Virus record (IMG/VR): IMGVR_UViG_3300032304_002675
Span: 1 to 42,218 of that record
Reading direction: 5' to 3' (one strand)
Length of the DNA stretch: 42,218 nucleotides
DNA from: a virus
In this document: one piece after another, positions 32,000 to 41,752 of the stretch
Position numbering within the stretch: the first letter of the stretch is position 1
How the letters are laid out: every line of letters begins with the position of its first letter
Translations under genes and position numbers: made by a program
Notes under the pieces: model-generated
Told to the model about the DNA's origin: nothing
Seen by the model: the letters and a program-made list of their open reading frames with translations, nothing else
Databases searched by the model: none

Positions 32000-34192
32000 A
32001 TGGCAGATAATACAACAAGAAATTTTGGCGCTGCTTCTATTCCTGAGGCAATGCAGATTTTAGATCAGAGACTTGCCCATGTAGAGGAAAGATTCTCCGA
32101 GATGGGGTACGGAGTTAAAGCACTAATGACCAGCGAAATTAAAAATAGCTGGAAGACTCCCGCTCAGCAAGAAACCATTTATGGAATGCACACGGCTATA
32201 GTTATAGAAACTATAGATCCTTGGAAGCAAGGTAGAGTAAGGTATTTTAGCCCTTTACAGCACATGAAAGAAGCCCCTGTAAAGTCGCTACCTTGGGCAT
32301 ATCCCATATCGAGTCAAGGTGGGTTTGATGACTGTGGCTGTACTTGGGTTCCTCCTGCTGGATCAAAATTATGCTTGATATTTGAAGCAGGAAACAGACA
32401 GTGGCCATATTATATTGGCACAACTTGGGACAGAGATCGCACTCCAGGATGGAATTATCCGGTTCCCGAGTATGAGAAGATACATCGTGGTCACCGAGGT
32501 GGATATATGGTCGGACCTGATGAGACTCAAGTCTACCCTCCATGGAATACAGAAAATTATAATGGTTATGACATCGATTCAATTGACGACTTCGAGAATG
32601 ATCCAGAGGCTAAGGATAAGATAACTTATCCCAATATTTATGGATGGAAAACGCCACAAAAGCACATGATCAAGATGGTCGACGGGAATTACAAATGCAA
32701 TTTCAGATGGCAACGTCTAGAAATTAAGAGTTCTCAAGGCAATCATCTAATATTTAAAGATGATCGCATTCATCCAGCCGCACAGTGGGCAAACCCCGAC
32801 TGTAACTGCGGGAGTGGCGATTTTAGCAAGTGTAACGAAGGAGATGAGCCGCTTGAAAAAGTAGAGAATTGCCCAACAAAATCGCAAGGAGACAATACTC
32901 CAGTCGCTCCAGATGTAATGATGCAAGGAAGCGGCAAGCCCAACACGTCAAAAAGTCAAAGCGGAAGTTCTGAGGGTCAATGTGCTAATCCTTATTTTAA
33001 AAATAAAAGTGAATGTAGACCATATTCAGGACCGGGTAATCCTCAGAACAATAAAGTAGACAAGACAACGCTGCCGCAATCGGGGATACAAATGACATCC
33101 TTGAGCGGACATACATTTTGGATGGACGATTCAGTTAAAGAGCCCCGAGGTAAAAATAATTGGGAAAAGGGAATGCAGCCCTTTGACTATGGGTGTGACG
33201 AAACTTTCAAAGGCAAAACCGTATGGAAGTCTGCTCATGGACATCAAATGATGATGAGCGATGTTGAGCCCGATGGAGATCCAAAAGGAAGAAATGCTGA
33301 GAATTTCATCCGAATATTGACGGCTACCGGCAACAGATTCGAGATGAATGATGATACTCCTCCTGGAACCTGTAAAGCCGGACCAAGAAGAGGCATAGAA
33401 CTCCATAGCACATCAAATCACATCATTCAGATGATTGACGAGAACAATGAGCAGTGTAATAGAAACAGAAGAGAAGGTTCTGCTCCCATAAATAAAGCCA
33501 CTGACGCCTTTGTGAGAATACGAACTGGTTATGGTCTTGAAATAATGATGGCTGACGACAATCATCAGGAAGATACACAAACTCAATATCTTCAATTAAT
33601 GGCTCCACAATATGATGCTTGCTGCGGTCCACATATAATAAGAATGCAAGAAAGCGATTACTGCGGCTATATCTTTATAAGAGCCGGTGGTGATTATATG
33701 TGCATGACAGAGGGAGATCACGTTACAGTTGTAGGCGTAGGAGAAACGACTCCTAAAGATGATTTTTGTAAGGGAGGATGTCTTGGACCAAGAAACTGGT
33801 TCACTGCCGTTTCGCAACATTCAGTGCATTGGTCGTGCAATTTCTACTTTAACAAATCTGAGATCGCTGCATTCTTGGCAGATAAAATCATACTACTAAT
33901 GGCCGGCAAGGATTGCCCTCCGCCACCGGATGCAGATACTTTAGAGTGTTCGCCTTGCGTAGGTCCTGTGGTTGTTCTAATCGGAGATCCGAAAAACAAG
34001 GTAGGAAGACTTGTGGCAAGCGATCGAGTATTTGCGTCTGCTTCGCTAGAAGCTCCTTGCGTATCTATATTTAATTTAAGTCCATTTACGAAATGTGGAG
34101 GAGTAAATTGTCCGCCTCCATACATAGGGAACGATAACAAGACCACCTCAGGATACAAATCAAACAGCGTTGGTCGGCTGTACAAGGAGTAG
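32000..34192 (+). CDS. Baseplate spike with OB-fold (gp5/VgrG/gpV-like)
   Basis: 730 residues. After an N-terminal helix, residues about 55-145 form the gp5-type OB fold: HTAIVIETIDPWKQGRVRY, then LPWAYPISS, WVPPAGSKLCLIFEAG and WPYYIGTTWD. A Pro/Gly/Cys-rich middle links to repeated strands (LEIMMADDNHQ, HIIRMQESDYCGYIFI) like a beta-helix needle. Unlike T4 gp5 there is no lysozyme domain recognisable, so peptidoglycan cutting must be done elsewhere. Many paired Cys (CNCGSG, CPPPP) may bind metal, typical of spike tips. Starts two bases after the hub stop. Confidence 0.8.
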   Translation: MADNTTRNFGAASIPEAMQILDQRLAHVEERFSEMGYGVKALMTSEIKNSWKTPAQQETIYGMHTAIVIETIDPWKQGRVRYFSPLQHMKEAPVKSLPWAYPISSQGGFDDCGCTWVPPAGSKLCLIFEAGNRQWPYYIGTTWDRDRTPGWNYPVPEYEKIHRGHRGGYMVGPDETQVYPPWNTENYNGYDIDSIDDFENDPEAKDKITYPNIYGWKTPQKHMIKMVDGNYKCNFRWQRLEIKSSQGNHLIFKDDRIHPAAQWANPDCNCGSGDFSKCNEGDEPLEKVENCPTKSQGDNTPVAPDVMMQGSGKPNTSKSQSGSSEGQCANPYFKNKSECRPYSGPGNPQNNKVDKTTLPQSGIQMTSLSGHTFWMDDSVKEPRGKNNWEKGMQPFDYGCDETFKGKTVWKSAHGHQMMMSDVEPDGDPKGRNAENFIRILTATGNRFEMNDDTPPGTCKAGPRRGIELHSTSNHIIQMIDENNEQCNRNRREGSAPINKATDAFVRIRTGYGLEIMMADDNHQEDTQTQYLQLMAPQYDACCGPHIIRMQESDYCGYIFIRAGGDYMCMTEGDHVTVVGVGETTPKDDFCKGGCLGPRNWFTAVSQHSVHWSCNFYFNKSEIAAFLADKIILLMAGKDCPPPPDADTLECSPCVGPVVVLIGDPKNKVGRLVASDRVFASASLEAPCVSIFNLSPFTKCGGVNCPPPYIGNDNKTTSGYKSNSVGRLYKE

Positions 34193-34195
34193 AAG

Positions 34196-34618
34196 ATGTC
34201 TTTTTTAGGGGCGCCATATCCGATAATAAAGCACCCTCTTGGGCTCCTAAGGACCCAAAGAGATATGAATCAGGTTAAGGCAGATTTACTTGTTTTATTA
34301 TTGACTGAGCCTGGCGAGCGTGTGATGTTGCCTGAATTTGGCACTCCTCTTAAAAGATTCTTGTTTGAACCCAACGATTCAGAAATAGTTAGTGACGTAA
34401 GAGAAGCAATATCTAATTCAATAAGAACGTGGGAGCCGAGAATTGCGGTAAGTAATATAGAAATAACAAATTCTCGCGAAAATATCGAGCCAGTTCTTGA
34501 TCAACAAGATAAAAAAGAGGATATGGACAGCACTCTCTTAATAAGAATACTATTTACAGATTTTAATAATATTAGAGAAGTTCAGGAATTGAAATTGGAG
34601 ATACCATTAGGAGAATAG
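34196..34618 (+). CDS. Baseplate wedge protein gp25-like (GPW/gp25 family)
   Basis: 140 residues behind AAGGAG. The family signature is present: DMNQVKADLLVLLLTEPGERVMLPEFGTPLKRFLFEPN (given here as its key elements L-L-L-T-x-P-G-E-R and P-x-F-G-T-x-L), then an acidic helical part and a C-terminal strand. gp25 links wedge proteins gp6 and gp53 and the sheath. Directly before gp6-like gene, as in many phages. Confidence 0.88.
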   Translation: MSFLGAPYPIIKHPLGLLRTQRDMNQVKADLLVLLLTEPGERVMLPEFGTPLKRFLFEPNDSEIVSDVREAISNSIRTWEPRIAVSNIEITNSRENIEPVLDQQDKKEDMDSTLLIRILFTDFNNIREVQELKLEIPLGE

Positions 34619-34619
34619 A

Positions 34620-36194
34620 ATGAGTGGAAATTGCCCATTTGAAATACAACCATATTCACAGTCAAATCCCATTAAAAATGACAAGATAATAAGTCTAAAT
34701 TATACTAATCAGGATTTTTGGTCTCTTAAGACGAAACTTGTAGAGTTTATCAGAGATAGGTTCGGAGAGAATGGCAGTGTTCTTCCGAATACTTTTAATG
34801 ATTTTGTTGAAGGTTCTATTGCAATAATGCTCATAGAAAATTGGGCTTTTCTTGCAGACACGCTGTCATTTAAGATGGATCAGATGGTCAATGAGTTATT
34901 TATTGACACTGTTACAGAGCCGGATAATGCTTTTAGGTTGTGTCAACTTGTCGGATTTAAACCAACTCCTCCGATACCTTCTAGTTCAATGTGGACGGCA
35001 ACGATAAACAATGCTCTTTCTGAAGATCTTATCGTAAATGCTCCAATTTCCATAGACTTAGGGACAGAAGATGGTCTGATCTCGATTGAACTTTTCCCAG
35101 CAGATTCTAAAAATAATCCAATATTTGATCGAGACATAATCATCCCTGCTGGGTCTTTTACTAATTCTTCTGTTATAGGTTTAGAAGGAAGAACTTTTGT
35201 TGATTTATTTACGGGTACGGGGCAAAACCTTCAATCAATAACCACTTCAAAGCCCTCAGTAATCTATGATTCAATTTCTATTAAGGTCGATGGCGTTCTG
35301 TGGGAACGAGTTGATTATTTCACGGACTCTCAGCCAAGAAAAGAATACAGAGTTGAATTTGATTCATCATATCGTGCTTATGTTATGTTTGGAAACAATA
35401 GAGCCGGTTTGAGTCCTCCGAAAGGCGCCCAAATTGAACTTCAGGCAAGAACTGGAGGTGGCACAAGAGGAAATATAGTGACGGGATACGCGGAGTATCA
35501 ATCTCAAGTTCAGGTTTTTGGATTAAGCGCAAGCGTGCCCGTAACATTTAGAAATTACACAAGAGGAGATCACGGCTATAACGGCGACACTATTGAAGAT
35601 ATAAGAAGAAAACTTCCTAGTTATCTTCGAACTCAAGACAGAGCAGTTACAGGCTTAGATTACAAAACATTAACAGATCAGTTCGTGACTGCTTATCATG
35701 GTCAAATAGGCAAATCGGTTGCTACTCTTCGCAATCATGGTTGCGCAGGAAATGTAATTGACATATACATTCTTGCAAGAGAGGGAAACAATAATCTTCA
35801 AGAAGCAAACGACAATCTAAAGGCTGAACTTGCCGAGATGCTTGAAGCAAAAAAGATGATTACTGATTATATCTGTATCAAGGATGGAAGTGTATTGGAG
35901 ACAGACGTTACGGTAGAAATAACTCTTTCTAGAATCAATAAAAAATTCGAACAAGAAATACGTGTTGCTGCCGAGAATTCAGTAAACGATTTCTTTTCTC
36001 TTTCGAACTGGGAGTTTGGACAGGATCTTCGCGAAAATGATCTTGTTAAGAACCTTTCTTCAATAAAACAAGCAGAAAGTTTCGATATAGTTTTCACTAC
36101 AAATGAGGAAGAAAACTCAGGATCAATAGTGAGAACTAGATTTTTTGAGATAATAAGACCAAGTGTTGTCGAAATTTCATTCGTATATCTGTGA
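34620..36194 (+). CDS. Baseplate wedge protein gp6 / baseplate J-like
   Basis: 524 residues behind AGGAG. N-terminal part: QDFWSLKTKLVEFIRDRFGEN. The centre carries the baseplate-J hallmarks: VMFGNNRAGLSPPKGAQIEL, GGGTRGNIVTG, then TIEDIRRKLPSYLRTQDRAVTGLDYKTL. The C-terminal 150 residues include a helical wrap. This forms the ring of wedges around the hub. Gene order 25-6-(I-like) is preserved as in many myoviruses. Confidence 0.88.
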   Translation: MSGNCPFEIQPYSQSNPIKNDKIISLNYTNQDFWSLKTKLVEFIRDRFGENGSVLPNTFNDFVEGSIAIMLIENWAFLADTLSFKMDQMVNELFIDTVTEPDNAFRLCQLVGFKPTPPIPSSSMWTATINNALSEDLIVNAPISIDLGTEDGLISIELFPADSKNNPIFDRDIIIPAGSFTNSSVIGLEGRTFVDLFTGTGQNLQSITTSKPSVIYDSISIKVDGVLWERVDYFTDSQPRKEYRVEFDSSYRAYVMFGNNRAGLSPPKGAQIELQARTGGGTRGNIVTGYAEYQSQVQVFGLSASVPVTFRNYTRGDHGYNGDTIEDIRRKLPSYLRTQDRAVTGLDYKTLTDQFVTAYHGQIGKSVATLRNHGCAGNVIDIYILAREGNNNLQEANDNLKAELAEMLEAKKMITDYICIKDGSVLETDVTVEITLSRINKKFEQEIRVAAENSVNDFFSLSNWEFGQDLRENDLVKNLSSIKQAESFDIVFTTNEEENSGSIVRTRFFEIIRPSVVEISFVYL

Positions 36195-36205
36195 AAAGGG
36201 GATAA

Positions 36206-39200
36206 ATGGCAAAGATTGTAGGACAAGACACAGGGATAACAATATCGGATGACGTTCGATTTATATTAGACACAACAGACGGAGACGACTGTGCTGTTTC
36301 GCCGTATCAAATTACGAACGCGACAGTATATTTTGTTTCGAGAGAGTTTACAGACAGCACTGCTAAAGAATATGAACGTGAAACCCTAAATTCTAATCTT
36401 CAAGCAGAATATAATCTCGTAAAAAGACAAATATGTCTCAAGAGAAAAGAAGCCGTACGGGTCGCTACAACACAAGGCATTCAATTAACAGGACCGCGAA
36501 CAATTGATGGAGTTTCTGTTGTTTCTGGAGATCGTGTGCTTGTTAAAAATCAGACAAATTCTTCGGAAAATGGAATTTACGTCGTCACAGAAGAGCGTTG
36601 GGCTCGATCCAACGACGCAAACAGTTCCGATAATATTGTAAAAGGAATGTATGTTTTTGTGGAAAATGGAATTGATAATATTAACACAGGTTGGGTTTTA
36701 GATTGCCCAGAACATATTTCTTTAGGAACTACACAATTAAACTTTTTCAGATTCTCCTATCCGGATAACTTGGCAGACGCTCCCGATGGCAATTCTCTTG
36801 AGACATTGAATTTACTGAGAAAGAGAATTGACGAATCCAAGTCCGTTTCTTCTTTTTTCTATAAAAATGCGATCCCTGTCAAGACTTTTGGCGGATATAC
36901 AGATCCTGATACTGGAGAGTTGTTTCCCGCATGGCTCAATCCTGATCTAGTGCCCTCTGAGCTTAAAGAAAAAACAATACAAGATAACATTATTCAACCT
37001 TATTATGAAAATGATGAAGCTGTAAAAGGGAAGTTTGTTCTTGAATGGAAGCCTTTAGAGTGTAGAGAAGGCGATTACTTTATTTGTTGGTCTTGGATGC
37101 CTAATCTAGCGGGCAGAATTCTATCTTCTCACATGTTTTTCATGCTAGAGGGAGATAGTCGTCTTAACACAAGCATACCAACGCACAGAACAAGACCAGA
37201 TAAGTATGAGATTTTAATGGATCGTTATTTGCCTGAGATGTTTAAAACTATCATCTCTGAAAATGATTTGACACCCACCGTACTACAGGAATTCAACAAA
37301 TCAGTGGCGAGAGGATTTACATTTATAGAGGACATGGCCAATCAAATAATTGATCTTCTTGATGCAAATGCCACGCACGAACAACTTCTTCCACTTTTGT
37401 CGAATATGTTCAACTTAAAGTTAAGGTCATCTGATCCTACTTTATGGAGAAGACAAATAAAGAAAGCCATTCCCAACTTTAAAAGAAAGGGCACAATAGA
37501 AGGATTGAGAAACGGTCTTTCTGATGTCGGAATAAAACTTTTAAAGATAACAAAGTTGTGGCAAGTTGTATCAAAATACACTTTTCAAGAACATTTTGTA
37601 TACTCCGGCTCGGACGAGTTCGAACTCTCTAAAAAAATAATACTTCCTATAGATTCTAATTTTAGACTCTGGCTGAGACCGGCTGCGCATTCGGAATGGC
37701 AAGACATTACGTCAGACCATGAAAGCAAAATAAGCCTGACCGAGGATTCTTTAACATGGATTGACGAACCTCTTGAACAGGGAGACCAGATCAGAATTAT
37801 TTATAAATTCAGAGAAATACCTCCTCAAGAGCAATCTTTGGAAGACTACATTCAAACTCTTCCTCTTATGGACGATAGAGATGAACGAGAGCAAGAATAT
37901 CCTCCAAAAAATTGGAATGTTCGCCTAGTTGAAGAAGATGATGATCTTTTCGACATACTTGTTCCTGTGCGTCATCCAATATCAGATCCAATAATTTGGG
38001 GTCGTGTAAGGACAGAATTTCCATATAGTGAAAATGCCTATAACATGGAAGAATACAATGGCTGTTGTGTCGGATCAACTTTGGTCATAACTGAAAATGG
38101 GATCAAAAAAATAAAAAACATAAAAAATGATAAACTGATTATGACAGAATTTGGATTTAAATCATTTGAAGAATTAAAAAACCAAGGCAAGAAATCAACA
38201 TTAAATATTACAACTAGTTTGGGCAGAAACATTATTGTAACTCCCAACCACAGATTTAAAATTTTCAATGAATCTGGTTTTGAATGGAGGCAAGCCGATC
38301 AGCTAGAAATTGGCGATTATATCTTATGTAAAAAAGGAAATTGCGGATCAATACCGAAAAATAAAGGTTTTGATAAGGAATTGTGGTACTTGGCTGGTCA
38401 TCTGTATGGGGATGGTAATCTATATGAGAAAAATAATTTAAGATCTTTTAGATGGCTAATATCGGAAAAAGAACCAGAAATAAAAGAATTAATTTCTAAA
38501 ATAATAATAAAAAACAATGCAAAATCGCAAATATTTTGTATTAAAAAACATAATCATCAGAAGCACACGAAACTTAAATGCAATGAAGATTTATATAGAA
38601 TTTCCAGTTCCAGCGTACAACTACCTATTTTAAATCAAATTATACCCAAATACGAAACTAAAGGAAAATGGAGAAGATGCCTTCCTAATTCCATCTGGGA
38701 GAGTGGCGAGGAGCAAATTTGTAGTTTTCTGCGGGGTTTGTTTGATACAGATGGCGGAATTCAAAAAAGACAACCTTTGTTGACAACTAAGTGGAAGAAT
38801 TTAGCAAGAGAAATTCAAAATTTGTTATTGGCACTAGGGATTGTTTCTTCAGTAACCAGTTACAATGTTTTTTGGGAAGGAAAAAAGAGAAAGTATTTTA
38901 GAATAAGAATTGTAGGTAAAAATAGTAGAAAAATATTCAAAGATAAAATAGGATTTAATTCAAATATAAAAAATAAATCTTTAATAGACGCCATAGAATT
39001 AGAAAATAAATCTATTTTAGAGGCGGATAGGACAATCATTCCGTTTGGAGACAAGATAATAAAAAATATTTTTCCTTTCAGAAAACGACTATCTAGGTTT
39101 AATTCAAATAATCGAACAAGAGAAGAAAAAAGAACTTTAACCTTAATTACAAGATTAAAACAAGGATATCAAAAAACTATCCCAGATAATGTAGTTTCCG

Positions 39201-41002
39201 AAATTCATCATAAAATTAAAGAATTTAAAATTATTAATAGTACAGAGACTAATTTTATTCAAGATTATGTTGATAATGATTGGTTCTTTGAAAAAATAAA
39301 AAGTATATCCCCCGGTCCTGTGGAAGATGTTTTCGATCCTCTAAACGTAAAAGATACGTCTTCATACGTTTCTAATGGTATAGTTTCTCATAACTCTACA
39401 AGAGAAAGCACCGATCCATGCGACATAGATAAAGAATTCGTCGATGGATGCGGACAATGCCAGAGTAGCAAGTTCACTGTCGATCTAGAGGTCGAGCGTT
39501 TGTCGGATGATAGTCTTGAAGAAGCCAAGCAAACCATATCTGACTATATGCCTTTTCACTCTCTCGTTCATTCTCTTAATTTAAGTGGAGCCATGAACGA
39601 GTTTGTCAGATCATCAGAAGAAAGAATAGAGGCTCTTGTTCAATTTTCAAAAGAAGATGTGCTTCTTGCCGGTGAAGGTCAGCACATATTTAATAAAGCC
39701 ATGGATTCAGAAGAGTTAGCAAGTTTCAAAAGAGATATGTTGGCTAGTTTTTCTGCGGTACCTAGTTCAGGGAGTAATTTGCAGTGGTCCGGTGTCGTTT
39801 CAAATCAAAGAGTCGTTCTTTCTTCTTCAGTTTTAAGCTCAGAACAAGATCTTTCGAATTTAGATTTCAAAGGAAAGAAACAAGGGTTCGATTCTATTAG
39901 TATTAACACTGGCGATTTGGACGTTGATCCAAGACAGAGTAGCAACTTGCTTGAAGTCCTTGGGGAATCTCAATATGAATTTTCGGTTTCTTCCGTTGGT
40001 TTGAATTCAATGGAAATTTATGGCGATGTGGAAAGTTCTGTGATCGGTCCACTTTTTGAATATAGAATTTCAAATAAAATAGGAGATTTCACCGCAGATA
40101 TTGAACAAGCAAATCGATTTGTGCTCACAGATGTTGATGCTGATTTTTGGATGCTTGGAGTCATATCTCAACATGATATCGAGATTGGCTCTTTGAACTC
40201 TGCTTGGAGATTGAGACATTTAAATAAACAATACATTGTACAAAATGTATTGCCCGATGGAACTCTTCTTCTTTCCGAGGAGTCTGTAGTAACTCCTGTT
40301 ATTGGGTGGTTTTTATATGACGGATCAGGAAATTTAATTAAAAGTTCAAATTCAGGATCTTTGAGCACAATTAAATTAGGACTTGTGGACATAGGACAAG
40401 AACAAGGATTAGCCATAAATGACTATGTTTATATTGACAACTCAAAATATAAAATAAAATCATTAAAAAATGGGGAAGAGGGCAAGTTTTACATAGAAAA
40501 TTACGAAGAAGGAGAGGAATACGGTAAAAATATCTCGATATACAGAAGAATACTAGAAAATAAGGTCGGTCAGTTTGCGTATGAAGGAATAAAATTAATA
40601 TCTTCTTCAAATCTTGCAATTTCTACGTCTAATGCTGATGATATCAAAGAAAACTTTCTTATTTTTATGGATTCAAAATACTACACTATTTTGTCGGTAA
40701 ATTCTAATGAATTGACGCTTTCTGGTCCCATAGATGATTGGACGACAGATGGCGCGGAAGTAGATTTTATGGTTTACAAATTTGACAAACAAAGCAAACA
40801 AATAAAGGAACGAACAGAGCCTCCGGTTCCTGCGGGTTCTTTTGAGCGACTAGACAGGTCAGGAGCGGCGATAATAAAAAACATACAAGATAATGCCCTA
40901 GGAGCAGCCGTTTCGATGTTAAACATGTCAAATTCAAATGAAAAAACAGACTTGGTTAAGCAGAATGAACATATAGACTTCAACATTGAATACAAGGAAT
41001 GA
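36206..41002 (+). CDS. Tail_P2_I/gp7-like baseplate protein interrupted by an intein
   Basis: 1598 residues, of which 621-1063 are an intein; the mature protein would be 1155. N-terminal residues about 92-175 are the common phage repeat domain TTQGIQLTGPRTIDGVSVV...GDRVLVKNQTN...NGIYVV found in fibre proteins. Residues about 395-445 match Tail_P2_I (LLPLLSNMFNLKLRSSD, RRQIKKAIPNFKRKGT), the wedge-to-fibre connector. A Cys-rich stretch straddles the intein site (NGC | STRESTDPC, then CGQCQ). The C-terminal 500 residues are beta-rich and may be fibre attachment. Preceded by AAGGGG. The fusion of a fibre-like module with Tail_P2_I is unusual but the order matches a wedge protein. Confidence 0.78.
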   Translation: MAKIVGQDTGITISDDVRFILDTTDGDDCAVSPYQITNATVYFVSREFTDSTAKEYERETLNSNLQAEYNLVKRQICLKRKEAVRVATTQGIQLTGPRTIDGVSVVSGDRVLVKNQTNSSENGIYVVTEERWARSNDANSSDNIVKGMYVFVENGIDNINTGWVLDCPEHISLGTTQLNFFRFSYPDNLADAPDGNSLETLNLLRKRIDESKSVSSFFYKNAIPVKTFGGYTDPDTGELFPAWLNPDLVPSELKEKTIQDNIIQPYYENDEAVKGKFVLEWKPLECREGDYFICWSWMPNLAGRILSSHMFFMLEGDSRLNTSIPTHRTRPDKYEILMDRYLPEMFKTIISENDLTPTVLQEFNKSVARGFTFIEDMANQIIDLLDANATHEQLLPLLSNMFNLKLRSSDPTLWRRQIKKAIPNFKRKGTIEGLRNGLSDVGIKLLKITKLWQVVSKYTFQEHFVYSGSDEFELSKKIILPIDSNFRLWLRPAAHSEWQDITSDHESKISLTEDSLTWIDEPLEQGDQIRIIYKFREIPPQEQSLEDYIQTLPLMDDRDEREQEYPPKNWNVRLVEEDDDLFDILVPVRHPISDPIIWGRVRTEFPYSENAYNMEEYNGCCVGSTLVITENGIKKIKNIKNDKLIMTEFGFKSFEELKNQGKKSTLNITTSLGRNIIVTPNHRFKIFNESGFEWRQADQLEIGDYILCKKGNCGSIPKNKGFDKELWYLAGHLYGDGNLYEKNNLRSFRWLISEKEPEIKELISKIIIKNNAKSQIFCIKKHNHQKHTKLKCNEDLYRISSSSVQLPILNQIIPKYETKGKWRRCLPNSIWESGEEQICSFLRGLFDTDGGIQKRQPLLTTKWKNLAREIQNLLLALGIVSSVTSYNVFWEGKKRKYFRIRIVGKNSRKIFKDKIGFNSNIKNKSLIDAIELENKSILEADRTIIPFGDKIIKNIFPFRKRLSRFNSNNRTREEKRTLTLITRLKQGYQKTIPDNVVSEIHHKIKEFKIINSTETNFIQDYVDNDWFFEKIKSISPGPVEDVFDPLNVKDTSSYVSNGIVSHNSTRESTDPCDIDKEFVDGCGQCQSSKFTVDLEVERLSDDSLEEAKQTISDYMPFHSLVHSLNLSGAMNEFVRSSEERIEALVQFSKEDVLLAGEGQHIFNKAMDSEELASFKRDMLASFSAVPSSGSNLQWSGVVSNQRVVLSSSVLSSEQDLSNLDFKGKKQGFDSISINTGDLDVDPRQSSNLLEVLGESQYEFSVSSVGLNSMEIYGDVESSVIGPLFEYRISNKIGDFTADIEQANRFVLTDVDADFWMLGVISQHDIEIGSLNSAWRLRHLNKQYIVQNVLPDGTLLLSEESVVTPVIGWFLYDGSGNLIKSSNSGSLSTIKLGLVDIGQEQGLAINDYVYIDNSKYKIKSLKNGEEGKFYIENYEEGEEYGKNISIYRRILENKVGQFAYEGIKLISSSNLAISTSNADDIKENFLIFMDSKYYTILSVNSNELTLSGPIDDWTTDGAEVDFMVYKFDKQSKQIKERTEPPVPAGSFERLDRSGAAIIKNIQDNALGAAVSMLNMSNSNEKTDLVKQNEHIDFNIEYKE
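38066..39394 (+). other. Intein with LAGLIDADG homing endonuclease
   Basis: 443 residues (621-1063 of the precursor). Begins CVGSTLVITENG with Cys1 and the G-x-T block, holds block B as NHRFKIF (TPNHRF), and ends GIVSHN followed by Ser as the first C-extein residue. The two endonuclease motifs, LAGHLYGDG at about intein residue 109 and LRGLFDTDGG at about 222, have their acidic residues. The Cys at 620 is adjacent, so a cut one residue earlier cannot be strictly excluded, but C-V-G-S-T is the better start. Splicing would join ...EEYNGC to STREST. All catalytic residues look present; Ser is used at +1. Confidence 0.93.
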
Positions 41003-41003
41003 A

Positions 41004-41474
41004 ATGGAAGAATTATTAAAGTGTAAGGGTGATGTAAGCGTTTTAATTGAATATGACGATGGAAATTCCAACAAAATAGAATTTAGGAACACCATATTGA
41101 CCTCTGGTAGAGAGGCTCTGGCTCTTTCTTTGGCAAATAGAATAGGCTCGGATTTCGACTTTTTTGTAAATAGAATGTTATTTGGAGACGGAGGAACAAC
41201 TGGAGGTGTGCCAAAAGTTGTAAACGCAGAAAGAAACGCATTGTTCGGATCTGTTCGCTCTAGTAAACCTGTCGTTGCAAACATAGACCCAAACAACCCT
41301 TCTCAAGTCATATTTACTTCTGTAGTGTCATTTGGAGAAGCAAATGGCTTTACTCTCAATGAAATGGCTCTCCAATTAAATAATGGGGATCTTTATAGCA
41401 TGGCCACTTTTCCTGGCATATCCAAAACTCCACAAATGCAAGTAACCTGGAACTGGCGACTTTCATTCATCTAA
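41004..41474 (+). CDS. Tail accessory protein, unknown family
   Basis: 156 residues from the ATG at 41004, chosen because AAGGA lies six to seven bases before it; a TTG at 40986 would overlap the previous gene. The sequence is beta-rich, with MLFGDGGTTGGVPK and VIFTSVVSFGEANGFTLNEMALQL, a layout seen in phage tail fibre-attachment or collar proteins. C-terminal WNWRLSFI is like the closing strand of such domains. In the tail operon; exact role unknown. Confidence 0.55.
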   Translation: MEELLKCKGDVSVLIEYDDGNSNKIEFRNTILTSGREALALSLANRIGSDFDFFVNRMLFGDGGTTGGVPKVVNAERNALFGSVRSSKPVVANIDPNNPSQVIFTSVVSFGEANGFTLNEMALQLNNGDLYSMATFPGISKTPQMQVTWNWRLSFI

Positions 41475-41485
41475 TCGGGAGGTTT

Positions 41486-41752
41486 ATGACAAAAATACCG
41501 CTCGAGATAAAAGATTATGAAGGTCAAAAAGTATTATTTGTTGATGGCGAGTTGTTTGATTGGGGAATAGACGAAGAAGCACTTTCGTTAGCGAATGAGC
41601 AATTTTCGAATGAAGATGCAATGAGAGCCATACACACAGACATGCAAGATTATTTCCTCGAATGTCTTGGGTCTATTTTGGGTTTTAAACCTACTATAAG
41701 ACAAGTTAACTTAGCGATAAAGTCTGGATTCATAGATGATCACAATAAATGA
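41486..41752 (+). CDS. Small unknown protein in tail operon
   Basis: 88 residues with a strong ribosome site (GGGAGG). IPLEIKDYEGQKVLFVDGELFDWGIDEE is a strand-turn module; the rest is helical (MRAIHTDMQDYFLECLG). Its 3' end overlaps the start of the SET gene by 17 bases. Function unknown. Confidence 0.5.
   Translation: MTKIPLEIKDYEGQKVLFVDGELFDWGIDEEALSLANEQFSNEDAMRAIHTDMQDYFLECLGSILGFKPTIRQVNLAIKSGFIDDHNK

Noticed and set aside
38063-38065. Intein starting at the first of the two adjacent Cys
   Set aside because: C-V-G-S-T from the second Cys fits the usual intein block A better than C-C-V-G.
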